This document shows, piece after piece, positions 48,964-63,930 of a stretch of DNA of 64,000 bases; the first letter of the stretch is position 1, and every line of letters starts with the position of its first letter. Origin of the DNA: Centropus unirufus (lineage: Eukaryota > Chordata > Aves > Cuculiformes > Centropidae); the NCBI GenBank assembly GCA_013397695.1, contig VYZI01000025.1, positions 287,159-351,158 of the forward strand, given 5' to 3'. The translations under genes and the position numbers were made by a program. The notes beneath the pieces are model-generated. The model made no database searches. It had not been told where the DNA came from and saw only the letters and a program-made list of their open reading frames with translations.

Positions 48964-51914
48964 GTAGCTTGTTATGAGCAAAATCACCAGTCTTCTACAT
49001 ACCAAGTGGTGACAGTGCTATGCTTCTCTTCTCTGTTGCTTGCAGATTATTAAACAGAATCGAGCATATTCCAGAAAGATTTAATCTCAAAATAAGCAGT
49101 ACTAATTGTGAAAGACGCAAGAGGAAGATAAAATCAATGGCAACAAGATAAACTCCTAGTAGATCTAAGTCAGTACCTTTCTTTGAACAAGGACACAAAT
49201 AAACATTACGCTTTGTGAATGGGGTTAAAAACTCAAAATGTGCATCAAATGTCAAAGCAAGAGAAATATTGGTGAAAGTGTATTTTTGATCGGAAATAAT
49301 GTTATACAATTAGCTTGTGCTACTTTATTTAGCAGGTGTAATGGCCCCTGATGATCTAATATAGTTTGTTCACATTGGAGAAAACAAAACTAGATGATCA
49401 AAAACTGATGATAGGTAACAGATTAGACAATTCAAGGTAATGTAGGCTAGGTACAAAGAATATACATGTTTACTTAAACTAGTTTCTTGTCGTAAGACTT
49501 TCATTGCTTCAGTCTCAATGTAAATACAAATCATATACAACAGGAGTAACAAACACAGAAACATACTTAATCAGAAGCATTTATGTTTTTTTTTGTCTGT
49601 AATGGTGATTAGGCTCAGGAAGAGAAATTAATCTTCAGCCTTATAAAGTAAGCCCCGTCTTCTTTAGTAACATCTGTCTTTCTCCCACATTAATGTTTTT
49701 TAGATTGAAGGAAGCATTTGCACTTCTGAGTCACCAGTCAGTGGTGACAGTTTGCTCATGCCTCAGGATTTTTAGTCCAATGGTTTCATGCCTATTAGTC
49801 ATCTCATTTGCAAGATTCTGAACATGTCCTCTTTGGGCTTACCTTAGTGCACAGATTTTGTGCAGATACTTGTTTAGTAGACTTTCAGAAACCATATAAT
49901 GAAAGGATAAATGGGGTGCCATGGGAACCTGTACACAAGAGCATATGAAAAAAAAATTAAAATTAAGAAATCCTAATTTTCTTTTGCAGTTTTTGAGAGA
50001 AGTCCCTTTTATTTACCTGAAAAATCTGGTGTCAGTTTAAGTTACACATTTATTTACTTTTCTTTAAAATGCCCCGTATAAACTCCTGAGTACTGAGATT
50101 AGCAGGGGTTTTGCTACCGACTTCAGTGACACTGAGTTTTGTCTCTACATGTCTTTGTGCCAAATCTTGTTTGTGATTTAGACAGTTGACACTTGCTGTT
50201 GTTAGGAACTGGCCTTCTGCAATTATTGTGTTGTCTTTATTTATTTATTTCCTTCTTTGTTATTGAAACAATAGGAATGTCTGGTTGGTGTAAGGCAAAA
50301 CCATCTCATGATTTCACATTAACAAAACATGGGTAGAGAATGGATTTGGCTATCTTCTATAAAGAATTTTTTAACCCTTATTAACATGACATGCAAATAA
50401 AGAGTATAGAGATGTGAAAATTATAGCGTATTATAGAGGCTGGCAAATATATTTTGCAGCTTGTTTAAATATCTTGCCTTTTGTAGAGTTTGGTTCAGTG
50501 GCAAAAGTAGTTATTAACACAAAAAAATTAGGCAACAAAATTCTACTACTACCTACCAATATTAAGAAAAAAAATGCGGTAGAGAAACACAGATGTTTTG
50601 ATTTGGCTCCCAAAGCTGATAAACCAGTTCTACCTGCTGAATTACTGGTTTAAAAACTTAGCGTTAGCTGACATACCTTCAGGGTTCCCTGGTCACTCAT
50701 GAAAATTCACCAAAATCTTACACTGAAAAGAATGCTGTGATATCAAATAAAAACATCATTCTGACAAAGAACACAGTATGTCACAACACATTCTCTTAAT
50801 TTCCATTCCACGCAGTTTACAGATGAATCACTCAGAACAGAAGTGCTGGGAATCACATGCTGTTCATTATTGAATTTTAGTATGAAATATTTCAAGTGTG
50901 TATTCTTAAATCAGCACCAAATAGAGGACAATGTCTTCATTTCAATTAAAATATAACAAATTCGTTGAACTTTTAGAGTTCTTCAATATTACAGGAGCTT
51001 AATTTTCTATAACATTGCTTCGGCTGTAATAGAATAATGAAATAAGTCAGACTTTACCAGAAATTTCATTGTGAAAAGCTTGCTATAACAATGTTTTTTA
51101 TATTCTTATTGAAATTCAGCCACTAGAAAATAGGATCTTCTGTCTTTTGCTTAAAGTTTGTAGCTAATTTCAAAGGATGGAGAAAGCCAATGACCAAATT
51201 TGCATACTAGTTTCTTGTATGATTGCTGCTTCTACTACAGAAATTGTGTTAATATGTAGTTAAGGTTACTGATACCGATTTCTAAATACAAGCATTAAAC
51301 ACCCAGAGCACCATGAGCAATGATTTTTTCACCAGTTTAGTAATTCTTAACTTTTACCACAGTTGCATATGTAAGTTCAAGTAAGCAATCCAAATTTATA
51401 AAGCAATCTTTATTGTGACTGTCTGTATATGTATTCATGGGTGTGTATTGGTATGCATGTGTGCATATGTATCTCTCTATATATACATATCTCCTATCTT
51501 ATGTCGCTTTAGAGCATCAGGAACAGACTGGGGGCAAGTGAAACATCTGACAAGTAGCAAAGGGAGCTGGAATATGTGACACTAGTGGGAGCAAGGGTAT
51601 ATAGCACAAATTTGTCCGTAAATGCAAGATTGTTCTGTAAATCTTTGTTCTCACACAAGTTTAAGATAAGTAGAAAAATACATAAAGAAGGTATAGAAAT
51701 ATTTTATGTTGCTAAATAACCTATAGTCTATCTGGAAGATTTTAGTCAATATTTACTTTATTGTAAATAACATATATATGAAGTTTAAAGTACCTTAAAC
51801 TAGAGAAAACCAAAGTAACATATTCTGCCACTGTTTTGTTCTGTTCTGTTATTTAAATTAGTCATTTAAAAAAAACTGGCTTTGAATCTTTCATTTGAAT
51901 CACAGGTAACATTA

Positions 51915-51961
51915 AATCAATAATAATTGATTAATAATAATTGATAATAATAATTGATTTA
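51915..51961 (+). repeat. AATAATAATTGAT-rich imperfect tandem repeat
   Basis: The motif AATAATAATTGAT occurs about three times with small unit-length differences, flanked by AAATCAAT on the left and ATTGATTT on the right, which are reverse complements. The tract can therefore be read both as an imperfect tandem repeat and as a weak stem-loop. Confidence 0.8.
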
Positions 51962-54900
51962 ACTATTTTTTTACCTATTCAAAAACAAACAAAATTAATT
52001 TTAACCATATTTTAAATGCCCCTTGGACATGGATAGATGCACATGACAAAGAAAGTTAGAACCTCTGGGTAGCTCTTAATTTTGCTAAGAGAGAATAACG
52101 TAATTTCCAAAACTTAAAAAAAGGTAGCTTCAAACTCAAATTACATTAAGTTATACTTGTAAGTGTAATTGGTAGGTACAATTTATATATCATATACAGA
52201 ACTTGACAGGGGCTTTTAACATAGGACTGGATGGACTTATTCGAGACATACTTTAATCCAGTTCATAGAGGAAGATATTGTCTTGTATGTATAGTCTTAG
52301 ATTCTATGGCTATGTCTGCATCAGCAAATAAAATATCCCAAGCCAGTTCTCTAGTGGCTCTGCATTTGTGCCTGGATGCCTGCTAACAATTAAGCAGTAG
52401 GGGCAGTAACAGAGTGCCTGGCCAATGCTCTGGCCCAGTTTGATTCATTAATACAGTTGCAGTCTGTATGTTTTTTTGCTTTGGGATAGATGCACCAAAT
52501 GTCCTGAAAGCCTCTAAATTAATAGGTCTCAATTTTCTTGAATTGTACCACCAAATTCGTGTTTATTGTATTTATTGAGATTAATTAAAAACAGAGCTTT
52601 GCATTGCTAATGAAACTGGTCCCTAAAACTTTAACAAGCAGCAAACTTACTAAGCTTGTAAAGCTTAAAAAGTTCCATAGTTGCAAAGCAATGTGAAGTA
52701 GGTAATCTTACTACTATCCCACAGATTCAGCAGCAGGTTTTGAGACATCAGAAGAGTTAATGATAACTTAGCCCAGTACTTCAAAATAATCTTCTGTGTT
52801 AAACAGCCAGCCATTGCACAATAACTGAGGAATCAGGAGAATGCACAGACAAGATTGGTAGAACTGAGGCCACTGAGTTGCTGGATGTCATGAGATTCAC
52901 ATAGATTGCAAAGCCAAAGAGCTAAGCAGATCAACTATCATGTCGATGCCTGAAAACCTGGGTTTGAATAAAATGTGCCTCATATTCAAAAAGGGAGAGC
53001 TCAAACGTTAGCTGAATTTTAGCTTTGGCAAAGGCATCCACACCTTACTTGAAGCCCCTGTTTGTCTTGCATTTCTCCTAGTGACCAGATGTTCTTACTG
53101 TTGAAATTGCTTGCTTAATCTGCACTAAATTTGCAATTTGCATTTGAATTTGACTTCAGTACTCAGGTTTTTTCCTAGCGATATCCCCCTTCATAAGATC
53201 AAAGAGCTTTGTAGTAGGTAGTATTTTGTTCCCATGAAAACTTTTTTGTATTGTAGCCAAGTTACTTTTCATTCTTCTTTCTAAATAACTAAAACACATT
53301 GTTCTTAAGTCTTACCCCGTACAGTATTTTTCAGGTCTTCTGTTTTTTTGCTGTATCTCTGCCAATTTTTCACCATGTTTTTTTCTAGCCTGACCCAGGA
53401 TCAATACAAATATACAAGAATTAGCCTCACTGAGATTATAAAAATTCTTTCTGTTTCGCTCACTGCACCTTTTTTGTAGCCCATAAATAAACACTACTTT
53501 CTTTGCAGTAGAGATCTGTATCACCCATAAGGCCAAAGGTACAAGGCTTTACATTCAACTTAATTATTTTCAGGCACTATATCATAAAATAGAGAAATTC
53601 ATAGAGAATAATAAATAAAAGAAGAAGATAAAGCAGAGAAGGGAATAGGAGAAAGGTATGATCGAAACTGAAATATATTATGAGGCAAACAGTAGGTCAG
53701 AAGGGACCAAGTAGGGTCAATTAAACAATGGCGAATAATCTGATGTCATCAGTGGCTGAAGATCCTTCTTCATGCTCATTTGATTTTGTCATAGTTAACT
53801 CCTTCCTGTAGAACATTTCAAGCCTGGGGGGAAGAAGAATGTACCATATCTAGGATAAAGTGAACTGCCTCTTGATTCTTGACTCTTGAACTGCCGTAGA
53901 GTTCTTGATTTTTAAACTCCTTTGTCCCCACAGTGCAAATATACTACAAAAAGGACGCTCCCCAAAGACCTCACAATCTAGCACAACTATGCCATTAACA
54001 GGTGGAAAAACACATAGGTCCAGATTTAAAATAATTAGATTTTTTGTGACCAAAAATAAATTGTACAAAACTGTGCTACACTTTGCTCTTATACAAACTA
54101 CGACCATTCTGTAAATAACCACGCAGACATGGTCACTCTCCATCTTCAAATCTCTCTTTAAAATCCTTCTTTGCCATGATGATAAAACCAACAGCAACCA
54201 AACCTTCATATTGACAATTGCTAGATGGCTGCTTTCCTGATACTGTTTCCATAATGAATATAGCTGGTTTGTTGTCTTCTTGTGTTTCCCCTGCCTGTCT
54301 GCTATTTTTTCACCTATTCACTGGAATCATTAAAACAAGACATATTGTGGCTCACTTTATATGTCAGTTGTTAACTATTATAACCTTGAATTTGTACCTT
54401 TGTATTAAAATCTAGTTTATTTTTAAAGGGATCAGTTATAAATGATGCAAAATTCTTGCAATCGCTTTCAATCAAACAAGTTCTGGAAGATCTTATAAGA
54501 CTGGCATTGGAAAGCTTGGCTTTTTTGTACATGGTTGGTGTTCCACTGTAGCTCAAGCTAATCAACATACTATTTCCATCTTCTTCTGCCACCAGCAGTT
54601 CTACAAGTCTGCCCATTCTCTTGGGCCAGGTGCAGTGCTTGCCTCACCCTGCTGCTTTTCCTACCAGTAGATACAACCCAACCAAGAAGGTTATAATTTA
54701 CTATCAGAGCTAGCATGCTGAAATTTTCTGTCACAGTGTAAGATGGTCAAACCAGAGCTGTTAGAATGAAGACACTGGGAATACAGAGTGAGTTGGGGAG
54801 AACACATAAAGTCAGAGATAATGATGTTGAGACATTATGAAATGGTACAGTCTGCTGGCATGGGCTAGGAACCCACAGCCTGAATGAAAAAGAAAGCCAA

Positions 54901-57778
54901 GAAACTGAAATTTTTTATGGCTAATGGGGGAAATCCCTTCACTGAATAAGTAGCAAAACAATATTTCCCTATAGTACTGAGGGCACCCTGCACTCCTGAA
55001 TATGCCCAATTTCCTATGAGGCTCAAGCAAAGTTGTACTTACCTCTAGAAGTTCATAGCAGAAATTGTCCAGCCCTAATGCTAAGTCACAGCTTCATTCT
55101 GAAGACGCCTAAATGTTAATAGTTTTTTATTCACATCCTTTGTTGTTTTTTTTTCAATAGTAGATATAACAGCTGTTTTTTTTACATTTTACTGTGATTT
55201 TGTGATAATGGTAGTATAATCGTCTGACATCATTGTGTTATTTCACTGGATGATCTGTACCTGTTTTAAAAAGGTGATATTGACCTACTTCAAGATGTAT
55301 GTAAAGAGAAATTGAGTCTCTGAGACAAAAATAGCCACCTATTGACTGTGCCAAGAATTACTTATTGTGTACTCCAGCCACTAAATTACTCTGTTGCTAT
55401 TACACCTACCCTCCTTAATTTCACCTAAAGATCAACAAGTGCAATATAGAGTGATTTTCTTTCATGGTATTCTAAAATATTATATCCAGTGCTTTTGGGT
55501 GGTTTCTGAAATTTACTCCAGAAACGTATTTTCTATAGTGCCCCCAGTCTGAAAATCTTGCAATTATTTTGAAGGATAAATAGGATGACAATGTTTAAGA
55601 TAGACTGAATTTTTTTTCATTTATCTCTCAAAACTGAATTTAGCTAAATTTTTATTAAAAAACCAAATTACACTTTATTTTGGTTTTCCTTACTTAAGAG
55701 ATTTATACTACAGCATCTCATAAATGGAATTACACAGTTTAGAAAGCTGGAATTTATGTTTTTTAAAATCTAAATGTATGGATTGGATTGTAACATGTTA
55801 CCCCAGTTTAATAAAAATACATATTAACATTTCTATTGATTTCCTATATTTCTGCAAAGTTATGTAGCTAAAACCAAACAAATGCACTGTCAGACTAATT
55901 TTGACAAGGCATGTAACAGTAGATAATGACTGCACTTTGCTTAATGTAATGTAAATCCATAAATAGACATTTGTTTTATATGTAAAAAGTGGGCTTCCTG
56001 GTAGAGAACAGCAACAAACAACAAAGAAGTGACAAATAGCAACTTCAGAATAGTAATTGATTCACTCAGAATTTTATGAGCTGTAGTGACCTATACTGCA
56101 CCAGAACTTCTTTCCAGTTGGGTTCAGTTCTAAATCAGAATTTCAGAACATCGTTCTCTTCTGGTTTTATTTCTCACATATATTGCAGCACCATACATTA
56201 ACATCTTTTTTACAAGAAAATGTTATTTCTCTTGTATGTTATTCTGTCATATCAAAACCCTAAAAGAATTGAGTTTAGAGTCTAACCCAAGTGTTAGTGT
56301 CAGCATCTGGCACCATAGACATGATATTTCTGAAGCCAGTCACAGAAACCACCCAAAATATATATATTCCTTCCAGTTTTAAATGCAAAAAGGTGGCACA
56401 CACTGTCTCTCTAAGATGCCAAGCATTGCTACATTGACAGCTCGTTAATTGTACCTTGCAATGTCAAGCATTTACTTCCAGAACAAAATCTTGCCAGAAG
56501 TGGAACACCTGAAAATTTGAAACAATACTTTTTGTCCTGCAGTGTTGTTACCTTTACATTAAGAAGTTCTGTGAATGTCCTGAAAACAGCTAAGATGAAA
56601 TCTGATTTTCTGTAGGGCTGAATACCCACTGATGTCACCAGGAGCTCCGGTTATCTGACTTAGCATTGCTAGGGTAAAGACAAAAGAAGGAAGCAGCATG
56701 GCATAGCTAGTGGCTCAGCATACTAAATATTTGGGAAAAAAGGCTGCTATACTTTCTTCAGAGAAACAAACTTCCCAAGTGGTTTGGTCACAGAAGAATG
56801 TAATATTTATCTTGCAGAGATACGCATTTCTGCAGATTGAACCGGCAGATATTCAGCGTTAAGATACGTTAGAGAAGCAACTAAAAATTTTGATCTACTG
56901 GATCCAGATGTTTGGTAACATTTGGGGTGTTCTAGTATTAGCAGAATTAGAGAACAATCTAGAAGAGACATTCCTCTGTTCATTCTAGTGCTTACATGTT
57001 ACATCAACATGTCTTTCAAATAGAGGCACAACTTGTCACATAAAGGTATTTAAAGATGTTTTTATAACAAATGGGAACTTTTTCACAAAAGGAGGCTGTA
57101 AGCAGGCTTTCTAACTCGAGGCTGGAAGTTTAGCTGCCATGAGCTATTCTTGTAAAGTATTGGATTTATTTGATTGTGGAAAATTGTACTTGACTACTGC
57201 ATCAGGCACAGAATTTACACCTGGAAAACACCAGGAACTTTTGGCCTTTTAAAAACTGACAATTTCTAAAAGACAAGCATGGAAAGATTTACCCCTAAAT
57301 TTAAGACCCTAATCAATCTTCCCTACATGACAGATTCCCTCTCTTTACATAATCAGTCAGGTGTAGGGTAACCTCATTGTACGATGACGCTCCTCTCATT
57401 CTCCTTTTATTTATTACTGTTTCCCATGAGGCTCTTTGTGGAATGTTCCATTTATGCTGGTCCAAAGTAGCTTGATTCTCTTGACATTTTACAGAATCCT
57501 GCAGATGCCATTTGGGATAAATCTGTATGCAAATAGAATTAATTTATAGCACAAATATAAGAATACTTATCTTCTCAAAAGTAAGTGGAGTAAATGTGGG
57601 AGTTCAAGGTGCAGAAAAACTCTGTTTGCATTATACAGTTTAATTTCTCTAGGATACTGAGATACTGACAGTTTAAACATAAATCAGATCCAACTTGGTA
57701 TTTTGGGTAGGTATACCCTTTGCTTAGAAGTTTTGATATCTGGAACAAATATATTTTTTAAGTAAAAGAAGACAACGA

Positions 57779-57817
57779 CTATAAAAGAAAATTTTTCACA
57801 AAAATTTTCTTTTATAG
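57779..57817. repeat. perfect inverted repeat, 18-bp arms, 3-base loop
   Basis: The left arm CTATAAAAGAAAATTTTT (57779-57796) and the right arm AAAAATTTTCTTTTATAG (57800-57817) are exact reverse complements around the loop CAC. Pairing stops on both sides of the arms. It is AT-rich, so the hairpin would be only moderately stable, but an 18-of-18 match is unusual for neutral sequence. Confidence 0.95.
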
Positions 57818-60500
57818 AAAATCCATAAAATATTTGCCACCTTCTTAAGATTCTCTAGCATTTCAAGGCTATAATTACTATCAGAAATGGAAAAAAATGT
57901 TGCTCTTGCTTACTGTCAGCAGACAGATGATTAAAGGCACTTTTCTATATGAAAAGAAGAAATAAAATAGCATAAGGTATGTTCTGTGACTTCCTACTCT
58001 TCAGATTCTATCGTTTTAATTTGAAAATTAATTTTAAAATAATTTACAGTTGATTTAAGAACAAGTTTCCATTTCCTTCACATTGGAATTAAATTGTCTT
58101 ATATTTGCTTTGACATGTCACACAATAGCAGTCAAAGTACCTAACATATTAGCAATAGAAGACTTCTTCCCCCAATGACCTGCTCTTCTCCAAAATTTTT
58201 TATCCATATTTCTGAATTTTCCACATTCTATTGCAGTGCAGTTTACTTATTAAAAGCTTTGTTTAGTTTGCTTTTCAATGCTTAACAAATCTGAATCGTC
58301 AAGCCCAACAGAGTAGCTGTGAGAAAATAGGCTCTTTGAAAAAAATTCCAGCAAGAAGTAATATCCCCTGAAATCAGATCTTTTTCCTCTGGTATCTTAA
58401 CATCCCAGTAAAAGTCAAAAGCCAAAAAAAAGTATATTCTGTTTAACTCAAGCTTTGGGCACTATTTACTTTGGCTCATATTTAATTTTGAAAAATTTAC
58501 TTGTTTCTACCTATTCCTGAGCAATTGTTTTCCTGTCTGAACCTGTGTGTAAGCTGAATAGAAGTTATCAAAATATAGAGACAATGAGGCTGAAGACACA
58601 AAAATGCTTATTCCATGTTTTCTTTGAAAACTTGTATGCTTTGTAGAATGGGAAAAATATTTGTGATGGGGAAACTTAAGTTAAGGAAATCTTTGCTGTT
58701 GTTGCCAAGTTACCATTTGATCATCTTCAGAATCTGACAAGTATCTAACATGCTTTGGCTGAATTTTTTCCATTCTTTCTACTAACAGTTTCAAGTTTTC
58801 AGAAACAAATGAAAAATAATACATGTTCACAACTTAATTCAGTAGCCATCTCATGCTTCTGGAGTCAGTGAGTTAATAGGACTGCTGTAGAGTTTTTCAT
58901 TATAGGCAATAGAAGTTGTTTCTGGGAGAGCTATATGCTGTCTGATTGCCTGTTGGCATTAGTGGCAGAGGTAAGAAGCTTGCCTTCTTGCCCAGATAGC
59001 ACAGCAATTGCAGCTGTCAGAAAAAAAAAAAGTGCTGAGGGTTAGAACATGTAAAAATAGTGGGGTACTGTATGTCAGACCAGGTGCAAGAACAGAAAAA
59101 AATCCATGCTTCACTACAAAGAGGAGGATAGATAAAAGAGAAAAAGCACACAGAATAGAACAAAAACATTCCTTCTGCTAAATACTAAACTATAGTCATT
59201 GGAAAGAATGCAAGAGGTTATTCCAGCTCCCTTGTTGACTAAATTGTATGTTCTTCCTACAGATAGTTCCTAAAAAAGAAATGTTCTTTGTTTTCCGGGT
59301 TACAGACACAGTATCTGTTGTTTATGACTATAATCATAGCATGCATAGTTTAAAATGTGGGACTATGAGAAAGGCAGTGTTTCTCTTTCTGGTTTGTCAG
59401 ACACTAAAATCCATGGGCCTTATTTATTACAGCTTCTTTGTGATTTACTAACAAAATTTCTGTCTTAAACTAAATTTTAGTACATTACTTCTACTACCCG
59501 TATCTGTTTCAAAACCATTGAACTATGTTTTTCCATGCCTTACCTTTAGGCTGGATGTATTTTGTCCACTACCATTTTTATATTCTTTTTCACATATAGA
59601 AAAAATTCTCCTATTTATGGAGACAGACTATTTCAGAGTTCTTAGGGTCTGTTTTTGTTGAAACACTTTGTTAAGCTTTGGACAGGTGCAGACATCTGCA
59701 GCTTTATAAAGCCCATGGCTGTCACAGGATTAGTTTTTGTGGAAAGGATCTCAAACTGGTAGCTGCTGGGGTCTCAATTTACTGATTCTGCTATACTCCC
59801 TGCTACCCTCTAGCTCAAGCACATGCACAGAAATCCAAGACATGAATGGGAAGTTAGTTATAAGTTGAAGGCAAATGAAGCCTTACCTGTGAAGGAATCA
59901 TTCTGACTCATTTGGCAAAGCTCAGATAGTTGATATGTAATGTAGTGTTCATCTTTTCCTTTCCTGAGAGTTTGTTTCATGGCCACTGTGCATCAATGGC
60001 CCTCTATGTCAATATATACTACTGTTTTAATGCAGAAGCACACTGAAACAGTATATGCAGTGTCTGATTATCAGAGAAAGCTCTACTTAGGTTTAAGCAT
60101 GTTCATAAACTTTAAAGCATTTTATTGCACAATTGAAGACTGCATTCTGACTTTATTAATGCCTTGAAACTCACCCACCCCCATGATTTCTATTGTTCTA
60201 TGTCAGCAATCCTCATGTTTGCTGACTCTATTTGTAGGATTATGGTCAGGTTACTAGTTATTACAGCCCTGGAATTTGTTGCTTTCTTTTGTACTCATGT
60301 ACAAAAGCTCTTGTCAAATTTCTGGAAAATTGTCAGCTAAGCAGCTTTGCTTGTGAGTTGTCAGAAAAGTGAATGTGTAGCAGAGTTCTTGACAACTGAT
60401 TAACTAGATATTTGCCAATTGCCTCAGCAGTATGCCTCTTTTTTGTGTTCATTCGAATGAAGGGGTAAGAAACCATATATGTGATTATTTTTCTCTGGCT

Positions 60501-60549
60501 TTTTGTTTTGTTTTGTTTTGTTTTGTTTTGTTTTGTTTTGTCTTGTTTT
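60501..60549 (+). repeat. (TTTTG)n microsatellite
   Basis: About nine near-perfect TTTTG units run from 60501, with one imperfect unit (TCTTG) before the tract ends in TTTTAAATG. Read on the - strand it is (CAAAA)n and produces an artificial KTKQN-repeat frame, which is not a gene. Confidence 0.95.
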
Positions 60550-61530
60550 AAATGCAACTGTCTTTGGACATTGTTCTTTAGAAAAACAGATAACTTTCAC
60601 AACTTAAGAGATTTCACAAGGTAACTAATGCTGTGCTACTGCAGCTAGGAATATAGTGTTATGCTTGCTTTACATAAACCAAGACAGAGATTTTAGTCAA
60701 AATAGTTCAGAATAGATGAGAAAAGAACTCAGTTCAGCCTTTCAAATAGCTACTTTTAGGTACAATGGAGAAGAAAAGCTTTAAAGTGTATAACGGGTCT
60801 CTCAGCTTAAATCAATTGGCCTGGCCTACCATCATCGTTTTGTAGCCTACTTTCTGTTAAGAAAGTATGATGTATGTTAAGTGTGGTCTCTTTTCAGGAA
60901 TTTCTCATATTTTGAAACTAGGGCTATCTGTTCATTAGCATACTAAAAATTATTTTCTTACTTTAATAGACCTATTAACTCTTTTATAACTAAAAAAGCT
61001 AAAAACATTATCACCTGAAAAGTGTCCTGAGCTTCAAGTGGAGTTTTGTTATTGATTTAAAAGTGAGTAATAGCAAGTCTGAATCAGCTGTGTAGCAGAC
61101 AAGACTGCTTAGAGACAGGAAAGTACATCAGTCTAAGAGAAACTAGAGCAGAGCATGAAAGGAGGCAGGGCAAGAACACAGCACAGAAGACTTGTATAAC
61201 TTTCTGTGAGGTCTTGTTTCTAGACTTCAGACTGGACAGATTTGAAGACAGTCTGTACCTAAGAAAGCAACGCGGCTTTCAATTATTTCTAGTAAGAAAT
61301 TCATGCCTCTTATAACATAACATCAAATTGATGCTCAGTTCCATTATGCGTTATGACCTTCAATGTGGAAAAGTATTAACCTTGAACTACAAATGGCAAG
61401 ATCAGAAGCTAAACTGTGTTCACATGTCAAATGTCTGTGAACTCATGCTTGCTTGCATAACAGCACATCCATGTAGTGTACCAAAGAACTGCATTCCATG
61501 TATGCTGTAGAAGACACAGTGACAAGTGTC

Positions 61531-61570
61531 ACAAATTTTGTGTGTACAAATTTTGTGTGTACAAATTTTG
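61531..61570 (+). repeat. 15-bp tandem repeat, 2.7 units
   Basis: The unit ACAAATTTTGTGTGT occurs at 61531-61545 and 61546-61560, followed by a partial third unit to 61570. All copies are identical over the shared part. Confidence 0.95.
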
Positions 61571-63930
61571 ATGCCATAACTCTATGCCTTTCCAACACAA
61601 ATGCATTAATTTTGAACATATGTCCATATTTTCCTTTAGAAAATCCTTTTAATTTGTTTCACCTTTCTTTTTTCTTTTGATATTTTTCCTTTTCCCCGCT
61701 GTTTCTCTAGTGTCATAAACAAATTCTGGCAGGTCAAATAACAGTTATCTTCGTATTTTAAAGGCAATAACTTACTGTAAGTTCATAGCTCATGCTGAGC
61801 AGGCAGTCTTCGCTAAACCAAATCATATTACAATAGACAAGATAAACAGAGATGAAAGAAGTCTTGAAAAATTAAGTAATATTAAACATGCAGATATGGG
61901 CAAAGTTTTTAATTATATAAGTATCTACTTACACTAAACCAAGTTTAGACTACCTGAAACCAGATGGTTTGCACAAACACAAATCCAAATGCAGACTTGG
62001 TCAACAGAATTTAGAAGAAAGAAATATACCATGGAACAAACATAGGAGATATTAATATTTGGGCTATTTAATTGATTAATCAAATATCATAAACCCAAAT
62101 TTTGTCTGATAGGAATGTCCTAACAATAGAACTGTATTTAATACATAACATTACTATAAAGAAAATGTAAGTTGCATTGGCTGTCTTTATATGACCACGT
62201 CTTTGAATGTCCTGCCATCTTAGTACTCAGGCTAGGGCAATTAGAACATCTTTTTGTCCTTACATTTGAGAAATATACTCTTAGCTTTATCTCTGTCTAA
62301 TGTAGATATTCTATCTGGGAATGAAGACAGTTACTGCAAGGATTTTGTTGGTAGTTAAAAAAAAGGGTTTCTTGTTTGTAAACTCATTCCTTCGTGACAC
62401 GTGCTAACAAAAGATGTGTATTGCTACCATAGATAGAAATGGAAGATTTGTAATTGACTTGGAACATCAATATTAAGGATTTAGATGATATATTTGCAAG
62501 CTACACCTAGCCATAAATATGTATTTTTCTGTTTTGAATATCAGCATTTCTGTTTTGTTTTTCTTATACTGTGAGTAAAATGTTATTTTCAGCTTTTATG
62601 CAGGAATATTTATTAGCTTTTATACTTCCATAAATCTCTCCTTATGCTAGTCCTCATATCCAAACCCATATTTATTTATTTTTTTGAGGATGCAGAGTAA
62701 TTGTTGGTCTTCAAAACTGGGACTTCATTGAGCAAGTGAAGGTGCAAATTTCTTTAGTTAAATAACTACAGTTGCTGCGAAATGCCTATCTCAGCCTGAT
62801 TCTCAGAAGTGATGCATTCAGGGAAATAAATCAGGATTTAAGTGTCATCTTAAAAACCCAGCAGTCAGTTTTATAGGTGCTTTTATACCATGATTTAACA
62901 CTTGAATGTGTATTGTTTTCTTTACTATATAAAACACAGTCAATAAAGACTTCTAAAATACAGTCATCAGGGAATCTGTTCAGTTCCCCGAATGAAATCT
63001 AGTCAGTGGAATAATTTGCACCATGCTGAAAAGGAGGAAATAAACCCGTAAAATTAAAACCTCCCAATTGTTTTTATAATGTGAGCAAAGAAGTTCCTAA
63101 CTATAATGCAGGTACTTGGAACATTGTCATTTAGAAAATGTGTAAAAATATGTAAGAATATTTAGAAAATAAGTGTAGAAGACATCATAATCATTAGACA
63201 TAAGATGCACATATTAAAACACTTGGCAAGGGTCGTGCTTTCCAGTAGACAATAAGGGTATTTGTTACGCAAAGCATTAAAACGAGCTATCTCTGAGCAA
63301 CTTTATTGAGGTACTGGGACCAGTAGAGCCAAGAAAACTTGCTCCAGGAAGTTAACCCTACAGGAGAGTGAGACAGGCAAAATGCCTTGATAACATGTAG
63401 AGTTCAGGACCCTCCGTGTAGGACTTCAGCGTGCCACGTAGTTATTACCTTATTAGGCTAAGTACTAAAAAGGGGCAGGTGTTATTGACAAAATAGCAAG
63501 CCAGAGAATCAATGCAGAAAATTTCTATTTACATGTGTATACTTCAACAGTTGCAGAATGCCATTCAATCAGTAGGTACTCTGCAGTGAACTATGACATT
63601 AATTTTGTCTGATATTGCTTGATTCTCCAATGAAAAACCAGCTGTTGCTTCAATTTTCAAGCTTTCCCAATATCACTTAAATAAAAATCCAAATACTGAG
63701 GCAGCCTCAAAAGCCTGGCTACTCTCTGAATTCTTGCCATATTTGCAGTCTCTTAACTTTCACTGCTATCACAGGGTGCTGCTCCAGCAATGCAAGAGAT
63801 GAAGGGAATGCTTGCATAGGCTGGTTCTCAGCATTCCTGCTGCCGTGGTGTCTCCAGCTTCTGAGAGCAAACTCAGCTGAGATGCATGACAAAGCATGTG
63901 ACCTCTCTGCACTAAACTTCCCTCCACTAT

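Noticed and set aside
53850..54209. 119-codon - strand ORF with an overlapping + strand ORF at 53905
   Set aside because: Neither frame has a recognisable domain. Two open frames on opposite strands suggest a chance lack of stops.
60333..60557. - strand ORF with a KTKQN repeat
   Set aside because: Produced by the (TTTTG)n microsatellite.
63200..63480. GC-richer patch suspected to be an LTR remnant
   Set aside because: No paired TG...CA ends, no primer-binding site or target duplication could be identified.
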